A stretch of DNA of 64,000 bases from Epiperipatus broadwayi (lineage: Eukaryota; Onychophora; Udeonychophora; Euonychophora; Peripatidae), in assembly GCA_028023455.1 (NCBI GenBank), contig JAQFVV010000031.1, positions 8,672,093 through 8,736,092 on the forward strand, in the 5' to 3' direction. The translations under genes and the position numbers were made by a program. Shown here piece by piece: positions 23,718 through 37,794 of this stretch (positions within the stretch are counted from its first letter, which is position 1; every line of letters starts with the position of its first letter). The notes under the pieces are model-generated. The model did no database searches, had not been told where the DNA came from, and was given only the letters and a program-made list of their open reading frames with translations.

Positions 23718-24836
23718 AAAACGCTATTATTATGATTTATTTCTTCTTTCAGGTATGACTTATCTGAAAGGGAAAATTTCTCTATTTAAAAGAGTTTTGG
23801 CTACGGAAACTGTCTGAGTTGGGTGGTGATGAGAATGGAAATGTAAATATCTGTCCATGTGTGTATTCTTTCTGTAAATTGAATAAGATAAACTATTTTG
23901 TGTTCTGGTGTCTAGAACATCAAGAAAAAGGAGTTTTCCATCAGATTCTGTCTCTATTGTAAATTTAATATGAGGATGCATATTATTTAAATGTAAGATA
24001 AAATAATCTATTTTTTCCATGTTACCATATGACAAAAGTGTCTTCTATGTGTCTGAGCCAAATGAGAGGTTTTAATGATGATGATTCTAAAGTACTAGTT
24101 TCTATATTTTCCATGAATAAATCAGTTATTTACTCCTGAAATAGGTGAGCCTATAGGAGTACCAAAAACTTGTCTGTAATGCTGTCCATTGTATACAAAA
24201 TATGTGTTCAAGAGACAATGTTTAATTAAAGCAATAATATGATTTGGTAAATTGCATTGTTGCGAGATTACATTTAAAGCTTCATCAATTGGAATGTTTG
24301 TAAACAAAGATACAACATCAAAACTGACCAGAATTTCATTAGCATTAATTTTAATTTTTTTTAAAAATAGAAATAAAGTGAAAAGAGTTTTTAATATATG
24401 ATTTAATAGATGGGATTGTAGGATTAATAAAATCAGCTAAATATCTAGCTAAAATATGAGTTGGAGATCCTATTGCACTTACTATTGGACAAAGGGATGT
24501 ATCTGATTTGTGAATTTTTGGGAGTCCATAAAATTTTGGACAGACACATGATTTTTCATGAGGGATTATTTTATTGTTTATCTTTGTTTCAATAGATGAT
24601 TTAATAATAATGGCTTTTGTTTTTTTTTTTTCAAATATGTAGTATGATCTCTTTTTAATGGTTTATAAGTTTTATCATTAAGCAGATCTAAATTTTTATT
24701 ATGGTACATGTCATAATCCATAACAACAGTAGCATTACCTTTAGCAGCTTGAAGTCCAATTGATTTGTCCAATTTTATATTATTTAATGCTTGTCTTTTT
24801 TTCTTTGATAAATCGCCTTTTGAAACAGAGATAAAA
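23718..24836 (-). pseudogene. PLE reverse transcriptase (copy A)
   Basis: On the minus strand: AAKGNATVVMDYDMY and NDKTYKPLKRD (24,578-24,772), typical of the N-terminal RT region of PLEs. A YGLPKIHK-type block follows out of frame near 24,520. Then FTNIPIDEALN with VFGTPIGSPISG (24,122-24,307) gives two RT blocks. KFTIETESDGKLLFLDVLDT with YRKNTHMDRYLH (23,760-24,035) is the thumb region. The YIDD box seen in copy B lies in the disrupted stretch around 24,040-24,120. Multiple frameshifts; not functional. Confidence 0.88.
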
Positions 24837-24861
24837 ATTAAAATATTCTCTTGTCAAAAAT

Positions 24862-25774
24862 CATGTATCTGTCCAAACGTTTATGGACTCCCAAAAATTC
24901 ACAAACCAGATACCCCCCTTCATTTAATAGTAAGCACAATAGGATTTCCAACTCATATTTTAGCTAGATATTTATCTGATTATATTAAACCTACAATCAC
25001 GTTTATTACATCATAATTAAAAACTATTTTCACTTTGTTTCTGTTTTAAAAAAATTAAAAATTAATGCTAATGACAGTCTGGTCAGTTTTGATGCCCTGT
25101 CTTTCTTTACAAACATTCCAATTGATGAAGCTTTAAATGCAATCTCGCAATGCTGCAATTTACTAAACCATATTATTGTTTGGATTAAACATTATTACTT
25201 GAACACATATTTTGTATACAATGGACAGCATCAAAGACAAGTTTTTGGTACTCCTATGGGCTCTCCTATCTCAGGAGTAATAGCTGATTTATTCATGGAA
25301 AATATAGAAACTCGTGCTTTAGAATCATCATCGTTAAAACCTCTCATTTGGCTCAGATACATAGATGACACTTTTGTCATATGTCAACATGAAAAAAATA
25401 AATTAGATGATTTTATTTTACATTTAAATATTATGCATCCTCATATTAAATTTACAATGGGGACAGAGTCTGATGGAAAACTCCCTTTTCTTGGTGTTCT
25501 AGTCACCAGAACACCAAATAGTTTATCTTTTTATATTTACAGAAAGGATAGACACACAGACAGATATTTACATTTACTTTCTCATCATAACCCAACTCAG
25601 ATGGTTTCTGTAGCCAAAACTCTTTTAAATATAGCAATTAACTTCTCAGATAAGTCACATCAGAAAGAAGACATAAATCATATTAATAGTGTTTTATTAA
25701 CAAGTAGTTATAATTATAAATTTATTAAACAAGCCTTATTTCAAGTCCAAAATGGACAAAATAGGAAACAATAA
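24862..25774 (+). pseudogene. PLE reverse transcriptase (copy B)
   Basis: The block at 24,864-25,016 has PNVYGLPKIHKPDTPLH and PTHILARYLSDY. The long open frame at 25,199-25,774 has VFGTPMGSPISG, then RYIDDTFVI with the catalytic YIDD intact, then PHIKFTMGTESDGKLPFLGV and YRKDRHTDRYLH. The GTPMGSPISG plus YIDD combination is diagnostic of Penelope-like RTs. A frameshift lies between the blocks (around 25,020-25,200) and a stop ends the second block at the TAA near 25,772. Role: reverse transcription of the PLE RNA. Confidence 0.9.
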
Positions 25775-26250
25775 GATGATAAATCAGCTATTAGGATTTG
25801 TGTTCCATATGTAAAAGGAACTACAGACAGTATTGGACATGTATTAAAATGCTATAATATAAATACAGCATTTTCTACTCACCAAAGATCAGCAATATAA
25901 TAACCAAGCCTAAGATTCAATCCCTCTTGAATCTCATGGAGTTTATCAAATCTCATGTGAAAATTGTGAAGCTTCTTACATAGGTGTGAGTAATCATCAC
26001 ATCAGTGTTAGGAGAGATGGACATGCTAATGCAGTTAAACAACACTAATCATCATTAGCACTCTCACTCCATACTATAGATTCAGGTCATAAAATTTACC
26101 TTTCTAGTACCAGGATCATATCCAGATGTGATAATCTGTACCAATACAAAATCAGAGGAGCCATTGAGATACTTAAAAGGCCATATTGTATTAATAAGTG
26201 AGATGATACATGTAAACGTCCTCTTATTTGGAAAGATTTTTTTAAAAAAC
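25775..26250 (+). pseudogene. PLE GIY-YIG endonuclease region (copy B)
   Basis: Past the stop, the three frames between them read the same protein as copy A's endonuclease: SCENCEASYIGV (near 25,950-25,990, with YIG intact), ISVRRDGHANAVKQH (near 26,000-26,045) and HTIDSGHKIY (near 26,075-26,100). At least one frameshift and one stop interrupt it. Confidence 0.8.
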
Positions 26251-26433
26251 TTTCTTAATTTAAAATTTTTGCTATTGATGGTAATTTACTTTTTTTTTTC
26301 AAATCAGTGATTGTAGCATCTCTACAACTGTCTTTTTACCTTTTATCACCCAGTAGATGACTTGTGTGATCAAGTTGAAATGTCAGTATATAAATATTTA
26401 AATTTTTAACACAGATGAACCTGCAAAATATGA

Positions 26434-26546
<113 letters not shown>

Positions 26547-26833
26547 CAGGCAAAATTCACTATACATATTGCCCCACACAGTAAGATAGAGTAATCAATG
26601 GATGCCAGAAGGCTTATGCATAAAATCCCCATTTCATCTAGTACCTAAGCCAATATCCCCAGACTAGTTTCTGTCTTGTGGCCTTTGTCATTGAGAAGCC
26701 TTGGATCCGAGAGCACTGCACCTAGATGTTAGGGTCCAATGCACTAGATGGGGATTTTATGCACAAGCCTTCTGGCATCCATTGATTGCTCTAGCTTGCT
26801 ATGTGTGGCAATATGTATAGTGAGATTTGCCTG
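26547..26833. mobile_element. Family Y element with terminal inverted repeats, 287 bp
   Basis: It starts CAGGCAAAATTCACTATAC and ends with the near-complement GTATAGTGAGATTTGCCTG. The inverted arms continue inward through CAATGGATGCCAGAAGGC and TGCATAAAATC. A one-sided centre (about 26,645-26,735) carries a hammerhead-like motif on the minus strand. No clear target duplication. Same family as 7391-7796. It could be a MITE, but the ribozyme and the head-to-head form also fit a retrozyme-like element. Confidence 0.75.
26656..26697 (-). ncRNA. Hammerhead-ribozyme-like motif, family Y
   Basis: Minus strand: TTCTCA (26,692-26,697) pairs with TGGGGA (26,656-26,661) as stem I. The core reads ATGACAA instead of CTGATGA. 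Stem II is GGC-CACAA-GAC with one mismatch. GAAA (26,668-26,671) is intact. CTAGTC gives a two-base-pair stem III (AC-TA-GT) and the C at the cleavage site. The damaged core argues against present activity. Confidence 0.5.
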
Positions 26834-26885
26834 ATTTAACAATAGTTATACACACGCATAAGAAGTGGTGGTCATGTGATGTTTA

Positions 26886-26905
26886 TATATATATATATAT
26901 ATAAT
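26886..26905. repeat. Short (TA)n tract
   Basis: A TA dinucleotide run between two ribozyme-like repeats. Confidence 0.9.
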
Positions 26906-26949
26906 AAGCTTGTCAATATCTTTTAACAAGCTTTTTAAAGGATCTCCAA

Positions 26950-26988
26950 TGCCAGACCAGTTTATGCTTCTGGCTTCCTCAGTGAAGT
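26950..26988 (-). ncRNA. Possible degraded hammerhead motif (family Y-related)
   Basis: Minus strand: CACTGAGGAAGCC, then a short hairpin, TAAAC and TGGTC, in the same order as the family Y consensus. Stem I pairing is poor. Read as a diverged relative only. Confidence 0.3.
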
Positions 26989-27019
26989 TCTAGAATATTC
27001 AAGCATTAGATTTAAAATA

Positions 27020-28098
27020 CCAGGTCAAGCCAAGGACTTTATCTAATGGTTACCTACTAAGTAGAAAGTCTGAAATTTTCAGACATCCATATGTCTTCAA
27101 ATCCAGCTATCTAACTTAAATAGCCATATGGGACTGAACTAAGTTCAGATGCACCATATATTAATATATTTAGCAATATAAATATCACCAAAGCCTTAAT
27201 AGCAAAAAATATAATTACAGAGAAATTGTCATATATCACATAACCTAATTTAACATACAATAAGTTACAAGTACCAAACAGTTAAGTGGATTATTTTACA
27301 TTTATACCTTTTACCACATCCTTCACGTTTCTATAAATCAATAGAATGTCAGAAATACACAACATTACAATCATCTAATAAATAGTTTCCATTTTCTATC
27401 TAAATATATTGTCCCCTTAACAACAGATTGCTGGAATTCTATTAGTTTACAGAAATAAGATAAAAGATGCACAGATAAAAACGGAAAACAAACTTGAAAA
27501 TATATCTTTGGCGTAATGATTGTTTCCTCTTTCACAAGATGCTAAATGTAGATAGAAACCAGTGTTTACCTTATATGAAGGTACTACTATGATATTAACA
27601 TATTGAAGATTCTGATTTTTTTTAGCTCATTTGAAAAGTGAGTGTGATTTGAAAAATGCATGCATATTGAAAGAGAATAGTGGGAAATTGTGTGTTAGTG
27701 GCTGATTGTTATAGTGTGCATTTGGGATGAAAATTGCTCTAATGAAAGACAAAAGATGAAAAATATGTACACTAAAAGTTTGTTGTTTAATATTTCTAAA
27801 TACCACTTTTACAACTTTTTAATATTGGATTAATTTACATTTTATATAAAAATGAAAGAATTTCAATTTAATTATCTAAATTAAAAATGCTAGGATTATA
27901 AATCAAATTATAAATAATCAAGGAAGTCATTTTAAAAAGTAACGGAAAAAATTAATTCTTCAAATGAGTGAAATAAAAAAGTGTCTGGCTTCTATAAAGA
28001 GTTAAAAAAGCTATTTAAAAGTACTAAAGTTTGAGAATGAAATAAATGAAGGTAAAATAGATGATGAAAAAAAAGTTTGCTAAACAAATGAGTTTTCA
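27020..28098. other. Unassigned AT-rich DNA
   Basis: No gene found. The first ~130 bp may be the remainder of the hammerhead-bearing repeat. A G-homopolymer of about 12 lies near 28,100. Confidence 0.5.
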
Positions 28099-28210
28099 TG
28101 GGGGGGGGGGGTTTACATATAATAGAAAAGCACGTAGAAGAAATATTGTTACAATAATTCTTAGTATGTTAATTTATTAATACAAGTTTCTGCTCAACAT
28201 TTATGTTAAG

Positions 28211-30794
<2,584 letters not shown>

Positions 30795-31257
30795 AAGTGA
30801 AAAATTGTTGGATACAGAATTGCTCTTCAAGGCCTAAATTCATTGCAATTTATTAATATTTCTACAATAAAGGACACTATTTAAAAAAAATATGTTACTG
30901 TAGTATACATGTATGTATTAAAATATACATATTAATGAAACATCAATCTATGCATGAATGCCCTCAAACTCATATTGATATCAATAAAATATTTTATTAT
31001 AAAGATTTAAAAGACTTTTTAGGCATAAACTTTGATGTCTACATTTATCAATATAAAATGTATTTTTGTTTCTTGTAAGTATTTGAAATACTGATATTTG
31101 AAACTTTAAAATATAATTACATAAAGAGAGGTGTTTTTTATACACTATTTGATAAAAATAAATAAACATTCTGAAAACACTATTGCATAAATATAACTTG
31201 GATTATATGATAATTTATCTATATGTCATAAAGTCTTAAACCTTTATATATATATAT
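30795..31257. other. Unassigned AT-rich DNA ending in (TA)n
   Basis: No gene. It ends in a short TA tract into which the LTR element is inserted. Confidence 0.6.
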
Positions 31258-31889
31258 TGAAACAGATATACTGTTCCTCATATAAATATTCAATAAACCC
31301 CCCCCATTCAAAAATGTCTAGCGTGATTCAGTCTAATTGGGAACGCAATAAAGCTGTGATTTGTTTAAAAAAATCATATTTTTAATTTTGTGACTGATGG
31401 ATTTGAATAAAATGTTATGTCATCTTATTTTTTTTTTATCTGTCTCAATAAAAAAAAAGAAATTAATTATCCAATCATTAAAAAGAAAAAAAAAGATACT
31501 TGGGTTAAACTGAAGCAGTATTCAAATTAGGCACGTCGTCGGAAGAAAAGAACTTTTTTTTTCTCTCGTCTTACACAGAGAGGCAGAACATATTAAATTT
31601 TTTTTAAAAAAAAAGTGTATTACTTAATTCTTTTGACACATTAAAATATAGCTTTAACAAAACGTGAAAATGGAAAAAGAAAGCTTTGCTAGAGGAATTA
31701 TAATGACAATGGGGTAAATTAGCAGCTTCACTCTCTCCACGCTGTACCATGACTTTCCATAGATGACATAACCCGCCTTCTTTTGAGTAAACTAGACTGC
31801 AAAACTGGAAGGTAATTATGTTATAGGAATGTTTAGACATCTTTATCATAAATTATAAATTGACATCATGAAATATCTACATAAAAATT

Positions 31890-32190
31890 ATTTTTATAAA
31901 ATATTAAAACATTTTTATCATATGTTATGAAGTGAAGTTATGAAACGGTTGCATACGTTTTGTTTAATAAAATATTAAGACATCTTTATCATACGTTATA
32001 AAGTGAAGTTATGAAATAATTACATAGAATTTGTTTTATAAAATATTAAAACATCTTTATCATACGTTATAAAGTGAAGTTATGAAATAATTACGTAGAA
32101 TTTATTTTGTAAAATATTAGAACATGTTTATCATACGTTATAAAATGAAGTTATGAAATAGTTATACGCAAATTTATTTATAAAAATATT
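31890..32190 (+). repeat. LTR tandem array 1, 71-bp unit
   Basis: AAAATATTAA recurs at 31,898, 31,969 and 32,040, each followed by TCATACGTTATAAAGTGAAG or a close variant; about 4 units. The same array lies in the 3' LTR from about 36,330. Confidence 0.85.
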
Positions 32191-32202
32191 TGAACGTATT
32201 TA

Positions 32203-32348
32203 CTATATTTGACTAAATTAGAAATACTTTAATTACTAAATGATAAATGCTCCACAAGCCAAACAGAATTTATGTATATGAATATACTTTTATATTTGAC
32301 TAAATTATAAATGCTTCGATTACCAAATGATAAATGCTCCACAAACCA
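32203..32348 (+). repeat. LTR tandem array 2, two ~93-bp units
   Basis: TATATTTGACTAAATTA followed by AAATGATAAATGCTCCACAA occurs twice. It is repeated in the 3' LTR. Confidence 0.8.
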
Positions 32349-32433
32349 AGAATTGCTGAGTTTAAATGTTTACCAATCAATAATAATTCATAAAATAATG
32401 AAATGCTGTATAAATCATAAATGCTTGACTGCT

Positions 32434-32870
32434 CCCAAGCTTCTTCTCATAAATGAATTCAAAATGAACTATTGTTGAATCAGAATATTCCCAAGCTTCT
32501 TCTCATAAATGAATTCAAAATGAACTATTGTTGAATTAGAATATTCCCAAGCTTCTTCTCATAAATGAATTCAAAATGAACTATTGTTGAATCAGAATAT
32601 TCCCAAGCTTCTTCTCATAAATGAATTCAAAATGAACTATTGTTGAATTAGAATATTTCCAAGCTTCTTCTCATAAATGAATTCAAAATGAACTATTGTT
32701 GAATTAGAATATTTCCAAGCTTCTTCTCATAAATGAATTCAAAATGAACTATTGTTGAATTAGAATATTTCCAAGCTTCTTCTCTTAAAGGAATTTAAAA
32801 ATGAACTATTGTTGAATTAGACTGTTTCCAAACGCCTTCTCATAAATGAACTTGTAAATGAACTATTGAT
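32434..32870 (+). repeat. LTR tandem array 3, 56-bp unit, ~7.5 copies
   Basis: Each unit contains AAGCTTCTTCTCATAAATGA and ATGAACTATTGTTGAAT. The central units are nearly identical and the last two are diverged. It is repeated in the 3' LTR from about 36,876 to 37,310. Confidence 0.92.
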
Positions 32871-33359
32871 AAAAAAAAAGAACTGCTTCTAGCTCTTTCA
32901 TAAGTAAAATGAAGATGAGTTATCATGTGGATAGAAATGAACTTCGTTAGAAATTGCAAATTAATTGTTATTTAATAATTTTTTTTTTGTTACTAAAAAT
33001 TAAATTGGTTATCCAGTTGTCCAATTATGTTTTGTTTTATTGCATCACTCATCAGTTATAGCACTTGTTCATGAGAATCTCATGCTTTCTGAGCTACGTC
33101 TGACATGACTATACCTAGGCAAGTCAGGTTGTAGTGAGACAGAACTCTAATGGCACTTTTTGGGAAACCAAACATAGAAATGTTTAGATGTTTCCAGTCT
33201 CTATGGTACTACATCCTCTGATGAGCAGGAAATATTGTTGTAGGAGGCATTAACATCTGCATTAGGAATGTCAATTGATAGTTCCTTCCTACAGCATGCT
33301 CATCAGAAAATTGTTACAACTGACGTAATAAAAGGGTTGTATGGGGGTCCGGTTACATT

Positions 33360-33367
33360 TGGCGCCC
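33360..33367 (+). promoter_or_regulatory. Primer-binding site
   Basis: TGGCGCCC lies 2 bp after the LTR terminus. It matches the CCA-tailed 3' end of a tRNA, as used for minus-strand priming by Ty3-type elements and retroviruses. The tRNA species is not determined. Confidence 0.85.
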
Positions 33368-33692
33368 TACTGTGAGGCCTTATCTGGCTAGCCTACTCAT
33401 AGGCCGGTTAATTTGCCACCCTACTGTGAGGTCCGATCTAGCTAGCCTACTCATAGGCATAAGCAGATCATGATTCTGTGATATGAACAGTGCATATGAT
33501 GTAGTGATGTAATTTGTTCAGGAAGGATGGAAAAATAAAAGTTTAAAAGAAAAACAACACAAAAATGAATGGCATAAAGAATGAAACAGGCATTTCAAAG
33601 AAGATGGAGTAAAGTCATGGTGTGGATGGAGAGAGAAGCTTAATAAAGTTGAAATAAAAAAAAAAATACCACTAAACTAGAATAAAATATTG

Positions 33693-35111
33693 ATGAAAAC
33701 CAGATCAAAAACAAAAAAAATGATGAATACAGAAAGCATAGAGGATCCTCCTGAGAAAGAAGATAAACAAGAAGCTAAAGCTGATGAGGAATCAGAGAAA
33801 ACAGGGGAGATGTCTACATTAGCCCAGTTATTGGAAATTATAAAAGCAGACCAAAAGAAAAGAGACAAACAAAGAGAAGAAGATAACCAAAAAAGAGACA
33901 AACAAAGAGAAGAAGATATCAAACAGAGAGAAGAAGATAACCAAAAAAGAGATAAACAAAGAGAAGAAGATATCAAACAGAGAGAAGAAGATAACAAGCA
34001 AGCAATAGAAGTAAACCAAAGAATAGAAAAACAAGCTATAGAAGCAGTGGAAAATCAAAATGAAAAGTTAAACCAGTTGATAAAGGAAATAATTCAGTCT
34101 AAAAAATTGGATGAGGAGGAAACTTTGGAATTTCCAACCAAAGATATTTTAAAGGAATCACAAATTGAATATCCTAGTACTGATGAAGCAAAATTTGAGA
34201 TTGTTAAAAAGGAAGAAATTGAAATTACAAAGGGTGATCTTCAAATTGTCAGTCTACCTTCAGGAAAACTTATGATTGTGGAATATACCTCTAAAATTGA
34301 AAAGAAAGAAGCAGTATATACAGAAGCTGAGACTGGAATATCAAACACAGCAAAAGAGTTTCAAATGGATGAAAATAAATCTAATAAAGCAAAATTAAAA
34401 TCTTCTGATCTTCAAGAAGATGAAAAACATGAAAATGAACATGATCAAAAACTTAATTCTCATATAACTAAGGAACTGTCCAATATAGAAGAAAATGTTT
34501 CAGAAAAATTGTCTGATATATGCTATGAAATAGTAAAGGAGATAGAGAAAGAAACCATAAAATGGAAAGAAAAGTGTGTTAGTCCTCAGCCATATATAAA
34601 AATTATAAACAAAAGCTTAATAAACTCAAATCAAAAATTGAGTACAGAAAAAAAATATATAAAGACAGTTATTAAAAATATAGTTGCTTACGCAGGAAAA
34701 GACACCAAAAAGGAATCTGAAAACTCGGGATTTATCAGTGTGAAAGAAATTAAACAACAAGAAACCTTTACAAATACCAAAAAAATAATTACTATGGCAG
34801 AAGAACCATTTAAAAAGAAACTTTTATGTAAAAATGAAGTACCACCATGGAAGAGGAACAGGAGAAAATTCACAGATGGTGTTCATGGTCCATATTGGAC
34901 GCGTATAATTAGAAGATCAAACAGTAACAAGGATCTCCAAAGAAAATACAGAAGTGAAGAAGCAAGACACCACAGTAATGTTAAACATGATAAATTTTCA
35001 ACAAAAAGACGATCCAGAAGTATGTCACCTCATAATACAAAAGAGGACTATAGGAGAACTGATCATGATCCTCAGTCTCCCAAACCAGGTTGCAGTTATA
35101 ATTCAGAATAA
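33693..35111 (+). CDS. Putative Gag-like coiled-coil protein of the LTR element, 472 aa
   Basis: The only substantial ORF in the element. The first ATG is at 33,693. Residues about 1-45 are acidic. Residues about 47-110 are a highly charged helical repeat in which KRDKQREED-type units alternate with IKQREED, a strong coiled-coil candidate and plainly an internal duplication. The middle is acidic and Lys-rich with no recognised fold. The last ~90 residues are very basic, with PPWKRNRRKF and an RRSRSMSPH stretch, plausible for RNA binding. N-terminal coiled coils of this type occur in Ty3-type Gag proteins, but there is no CCHC knuckle and no protease, so Gag is an inference from position. The frame is intact, in keeping with a young element. 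Confidence 0.75.
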   Translation: MKTRSKTKKMMNTESIEDPPEKEDKQEAKADEESEKTGEMSTLAQLLEIIKADQKKRDKQREEDNQKRDKQREEDIKQREEDNQKRDKQREEDIKQREEDNKQAIEVNQRIEKQAIEAVENQNEKLNQLIKEIIQSKKLDEEETLEFPTKDILKESQIEYPSTDEAKFEIVKKEEIEITKGDLQIVSLPSGKLMIVEYTSKIEKKEAVYTEAETGISNTAKEFQMDENKSNKAKLKSSDLQEDEKHENEHDQKLNSHITKELSNIEENVSEKLSDICYEIVKEIEKETIKWKEKCVSPQPYIKIINKSLINSNQKLSTEKKYIKTVIKNIVAYAGKDTKKESENSGFISVKEIKQQETFTNTKKIITMAEEPFKKKLLCKNEVPPWKRNRRKFTDGVHGPYWTRIIRRSNSNKDLQRKYRSEEARHHSNVKHDKFSTKRRSRSMSPHNTKEDYRRTDHDPQSPKPGCSYNSE

Positions 35112-35349
35112 AATAGAGATAGCTGATGGGAAAGGTTTGTGAGTGTGATGTAGTGATGCATGAACTTGTGTTTTTCATGTTGAGATGGTGGATGATTGAG
35201 CGGAGCTGCTTGGATGCATTGTGTTATGATGCTCCGAAGTATATGCTCGGCACTATCCAGACCTGGATGTTGTGCTCCAAGAGTAGTCCAGCAGTGCGTA
35301 TATATAGGTCTCATGTATAGGCCTTGGTCTCATGAATAGGCCAAATGAT

Positions 35350-35455
35350 AGCCCCTAAGACTCACCGAAGCTGAGCAGGGTTGGCTGAGTGCCAAATTTT
35401 TTTTTTTCTCTGGCTCCTATTCTTGGTTGGATGATACTTCTAGGTACAAGAGAGG
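35350..35455 (+). other. 5S-rRNA-like fragment inside the LTR element (tentative)
   Basis: CCGAAGCTGAGCAGGGTTGG, followed further on by TTGGTTGGATGATAC, resembles the internal promoter region of 5S rRNA (GAAGCTAAGCAGGGT and TTGGATGGGAGAC). There is an intervening T-rich insertion. It could be a 5S-derived SINE piece or coincidence; the match is short and was made by eye. Confidence 0.35.
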
Positions 35456-35682
35456 TAGTGCTTAAAAATGAGATATTTTCTCGTGACATCATGGGGCGGT
35501 GCATGCTGGTAGTTTGTGCTTGGCCGTCTACTTATCCTGGCATTGGAGGCTATAGTTCATGTATTCACTTTTCCAGCTCATCTTACCCATTCATCAGCAT
35601 ATCTAAAACCAGGCAGTACTGAGAAATAATGTGTATAGTATATGGAATGAAATCGTACTTCCAGGCGATTTCATCCCAAAAT

Positions 35683-35696
35683 TTGGTGAGGGGTAA
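35683..35696 (+). promoter_or_regulatory. Polypurine tract
   Basis: A short purine-rich run (GGTGAGGGGTAA, with one T) ends exactly at the start of the 3' LTR, the normal plus-strand primer position. Confidence 0.7.
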
Positions 35697-37794
35697 TGAA
35701 ACAGATATACTGTTCCTCATATAAATATTCAAAAACCCCCCCCCCATTCAAAAATGTCTAGCGTGATTCAGTCTAATTGGGAATGCAATAAAGCTGTGAT
35801 TTGTTTAAAAAAATCATATTTTTAATTTTGTGACTGATGGATTTGAATAAAATGTTATGTCATCTTATTTTTTTTTATCTGTCTCAATAAAAAAAAAAGA
35901 AATTAATTATCCAATCATTAAAAAGAAAAAAAAAAGATACTTGGGTTAAACTGAAGCAGTATTCAAATTAGGCACGTCGTCGGAAGAAAAGAACTTTTTT
36001 TTTTCTCGTCTTACACAGAGAGGCAGAACATATTAAATTTTTTTTAAAAAAAAAAAGTGTATTACTTAATTCTTTTGACACATTAAAATATAGCTTTAAC
36101 AAAATGTGAAAATGGAAAAAGAAAGCTTTGCTAGAGGAATTATAATGACAATGGGGTAAATTAGCGGCTTCACTCTCTCCACGCTGTACCATGACTTTCC
36201 ATAGATGAAATAACCCGCCTTCTTTTGAGTAAACTAGACTGAAAAACTGGAAGGTAATTATGTTATAGGAATGTTTAGACATCTTTATCATAAATTATAA
36301 ATTGACATCATGAAATATCTACATAAAAATTATTTTTATAAAATATTAAAACATTTTTATCATATGTTATGAAGTGAAGTTATGAAACGGTTGCATACGT
36401 TTTGTTTAATAAAATATTAAGACATCTTTATCATACGTTATAAAGTGAAGTTATGAAATAATTACATAGAATTTGTCTTATAAAATATTAAAACATCTAT
36501 ATCATATGTTATAAAGTGAAGTTATGAAATAATTATGTAGAATTTATTTTGTAAAATATTAGAACATGTTTATCATACGTTATAAAATGAAGTTATGAAA
36601 TAGTTATACGCAAATTTATTTATAAAAATATTTGAACGTATTTACTATATTTGACTAAATTAGAAATACTTTAATTACTAAATGATAAATGCTCCACAAG
36701 CCAAACAGAATTTATGTATATGAATATACTTTTATATTTGACTAAATTATAAATGCTTCAATTACCAAATGATAAATGCTCCACAAACCAAGAATTGCTG
36801 AGTTTAAATGTTTACCAATCAATAATAATTCATAAAATAATGAAATGCTGTATAAATCATAAATGCTTGACTGCTCCCAAGCTTCTTCTCATAAATGAAT
36901 TCAAAATGAACTATTGTTGAATCAGAATATTCCCAAGCTTCTTCTCATAAATGAATTCAAAATGAACTATTGTTGAATTAGAATATTCCCAAGCTTCTTC
37001 TCATAAATGAATTCAAAATGAACTATTGTTGAATCAGAATATTCCCAAGCTTCTTCTCATAAATGAATTCAAAATGAACTATTGTTGAATTAGAATATTT
37101 CCAAGCTTCTTCTCATAAATGAATTCAAAATGAACTATTGTTGAATTAGAATATTTCCAAGCTTCTTCTCATAAATGAATTCAAAATGAACTATTGTTGA
37201 ATTAGAATATTTCCAAGCTTCTTCTCATAAAGGAATTTAAAAATGAACTATTGTTGAATTAGACTGTTTCCAAACGCCTTCTCATAAATGAACTTGTAAA
37301 TGAACTATTGATAAAAAAAAAGAACTGCTTCTAGCTCTTTCATAAGTAAAATGAAGATGAGTTATCATGTGGATAGAAATGAACTTCGTTAGAAATTGCA
37401 AATTAATTGTTATTTAATAATTTTTTTTTGTTACTAAAAATTAAATTGGTTATCCAGTTGTCCAATTCTGTTTTGTTTTATTGCATCACTCATCAGTTAT
37501 AGCACTTGTTCATGAGAATCTCATGCTTTCTGAGCTACGTCTGACATAACTAGACCTAGGCAAGTCAGGTTGTAGTGAGACGGAACTCTAATGGCGCTTT
37601 TTGGGAAACCAAACATAGAAATGTTTAGATGTTTCCAGTCTCTATGGTACTACATCCTCTGATGAGCAGGAAATATTGTTGTAGGAGGCATTAACATCTG
37701 CATTAGGAATGTCAATTGATAGTTCCTTCCTACAGCATGCTCATCAGAAAATTGTTACAACTGACGTAATAAAAGGGTTGTATGGGGTCCGGTT

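Larger units (their letters stand above)
19642..24836 (-). mobile_element. Penelope-like element copy A, split by an RTE insertion
   Basis: On the minus strand the order is a PLE reverse transcriptase (24,836-23,718), an RTE insertion (23,705-20,410), then the rest of the PLE with the GIY-YIG endonuclease and 3' region (20,397-19,642). The terminal sequence near the (TA)n, with GAAGATTTTCAC and a CATGGATGACCGCAAAACATG-like block, recurs at 26.4, 50.56 and 63.42 kb. The coding region is frameshifted and carries stops. It meets copy B head to head at about 24,836, a common arrangement for PLE insertions. Confidence 0.85.
31258..33357 (+). repeat. 5' LTR
   Basis: Begins TGAAACAG after (TA)n and ends GTCCGGTTACA. 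A polyadenylation-type AATAAAG lies near 31,349. It contains three separate tandem arrays (71-, ~93- and 56-bp units). Confidence 0.95.

Noticed and set aside
32434-32870. CRISPR-like look of the 56-bp array
   Set aside because: Whole units are repeated with no unique spacers, and the array lies inside a eukaryotic LTR; it is a tandem repeat.
33220-33260. CTCTGATGAGCAGGAAAT in the LTR as a hammerhead
   Set aside because: There is no room for a stem II between CTGATGA and GAAA and no closing stems.
33677-34058. Minus-strand Ser/Leu-rich frames over the Gag-like ORF
   Set aside because: Antisense of the coiled-coil repeat.
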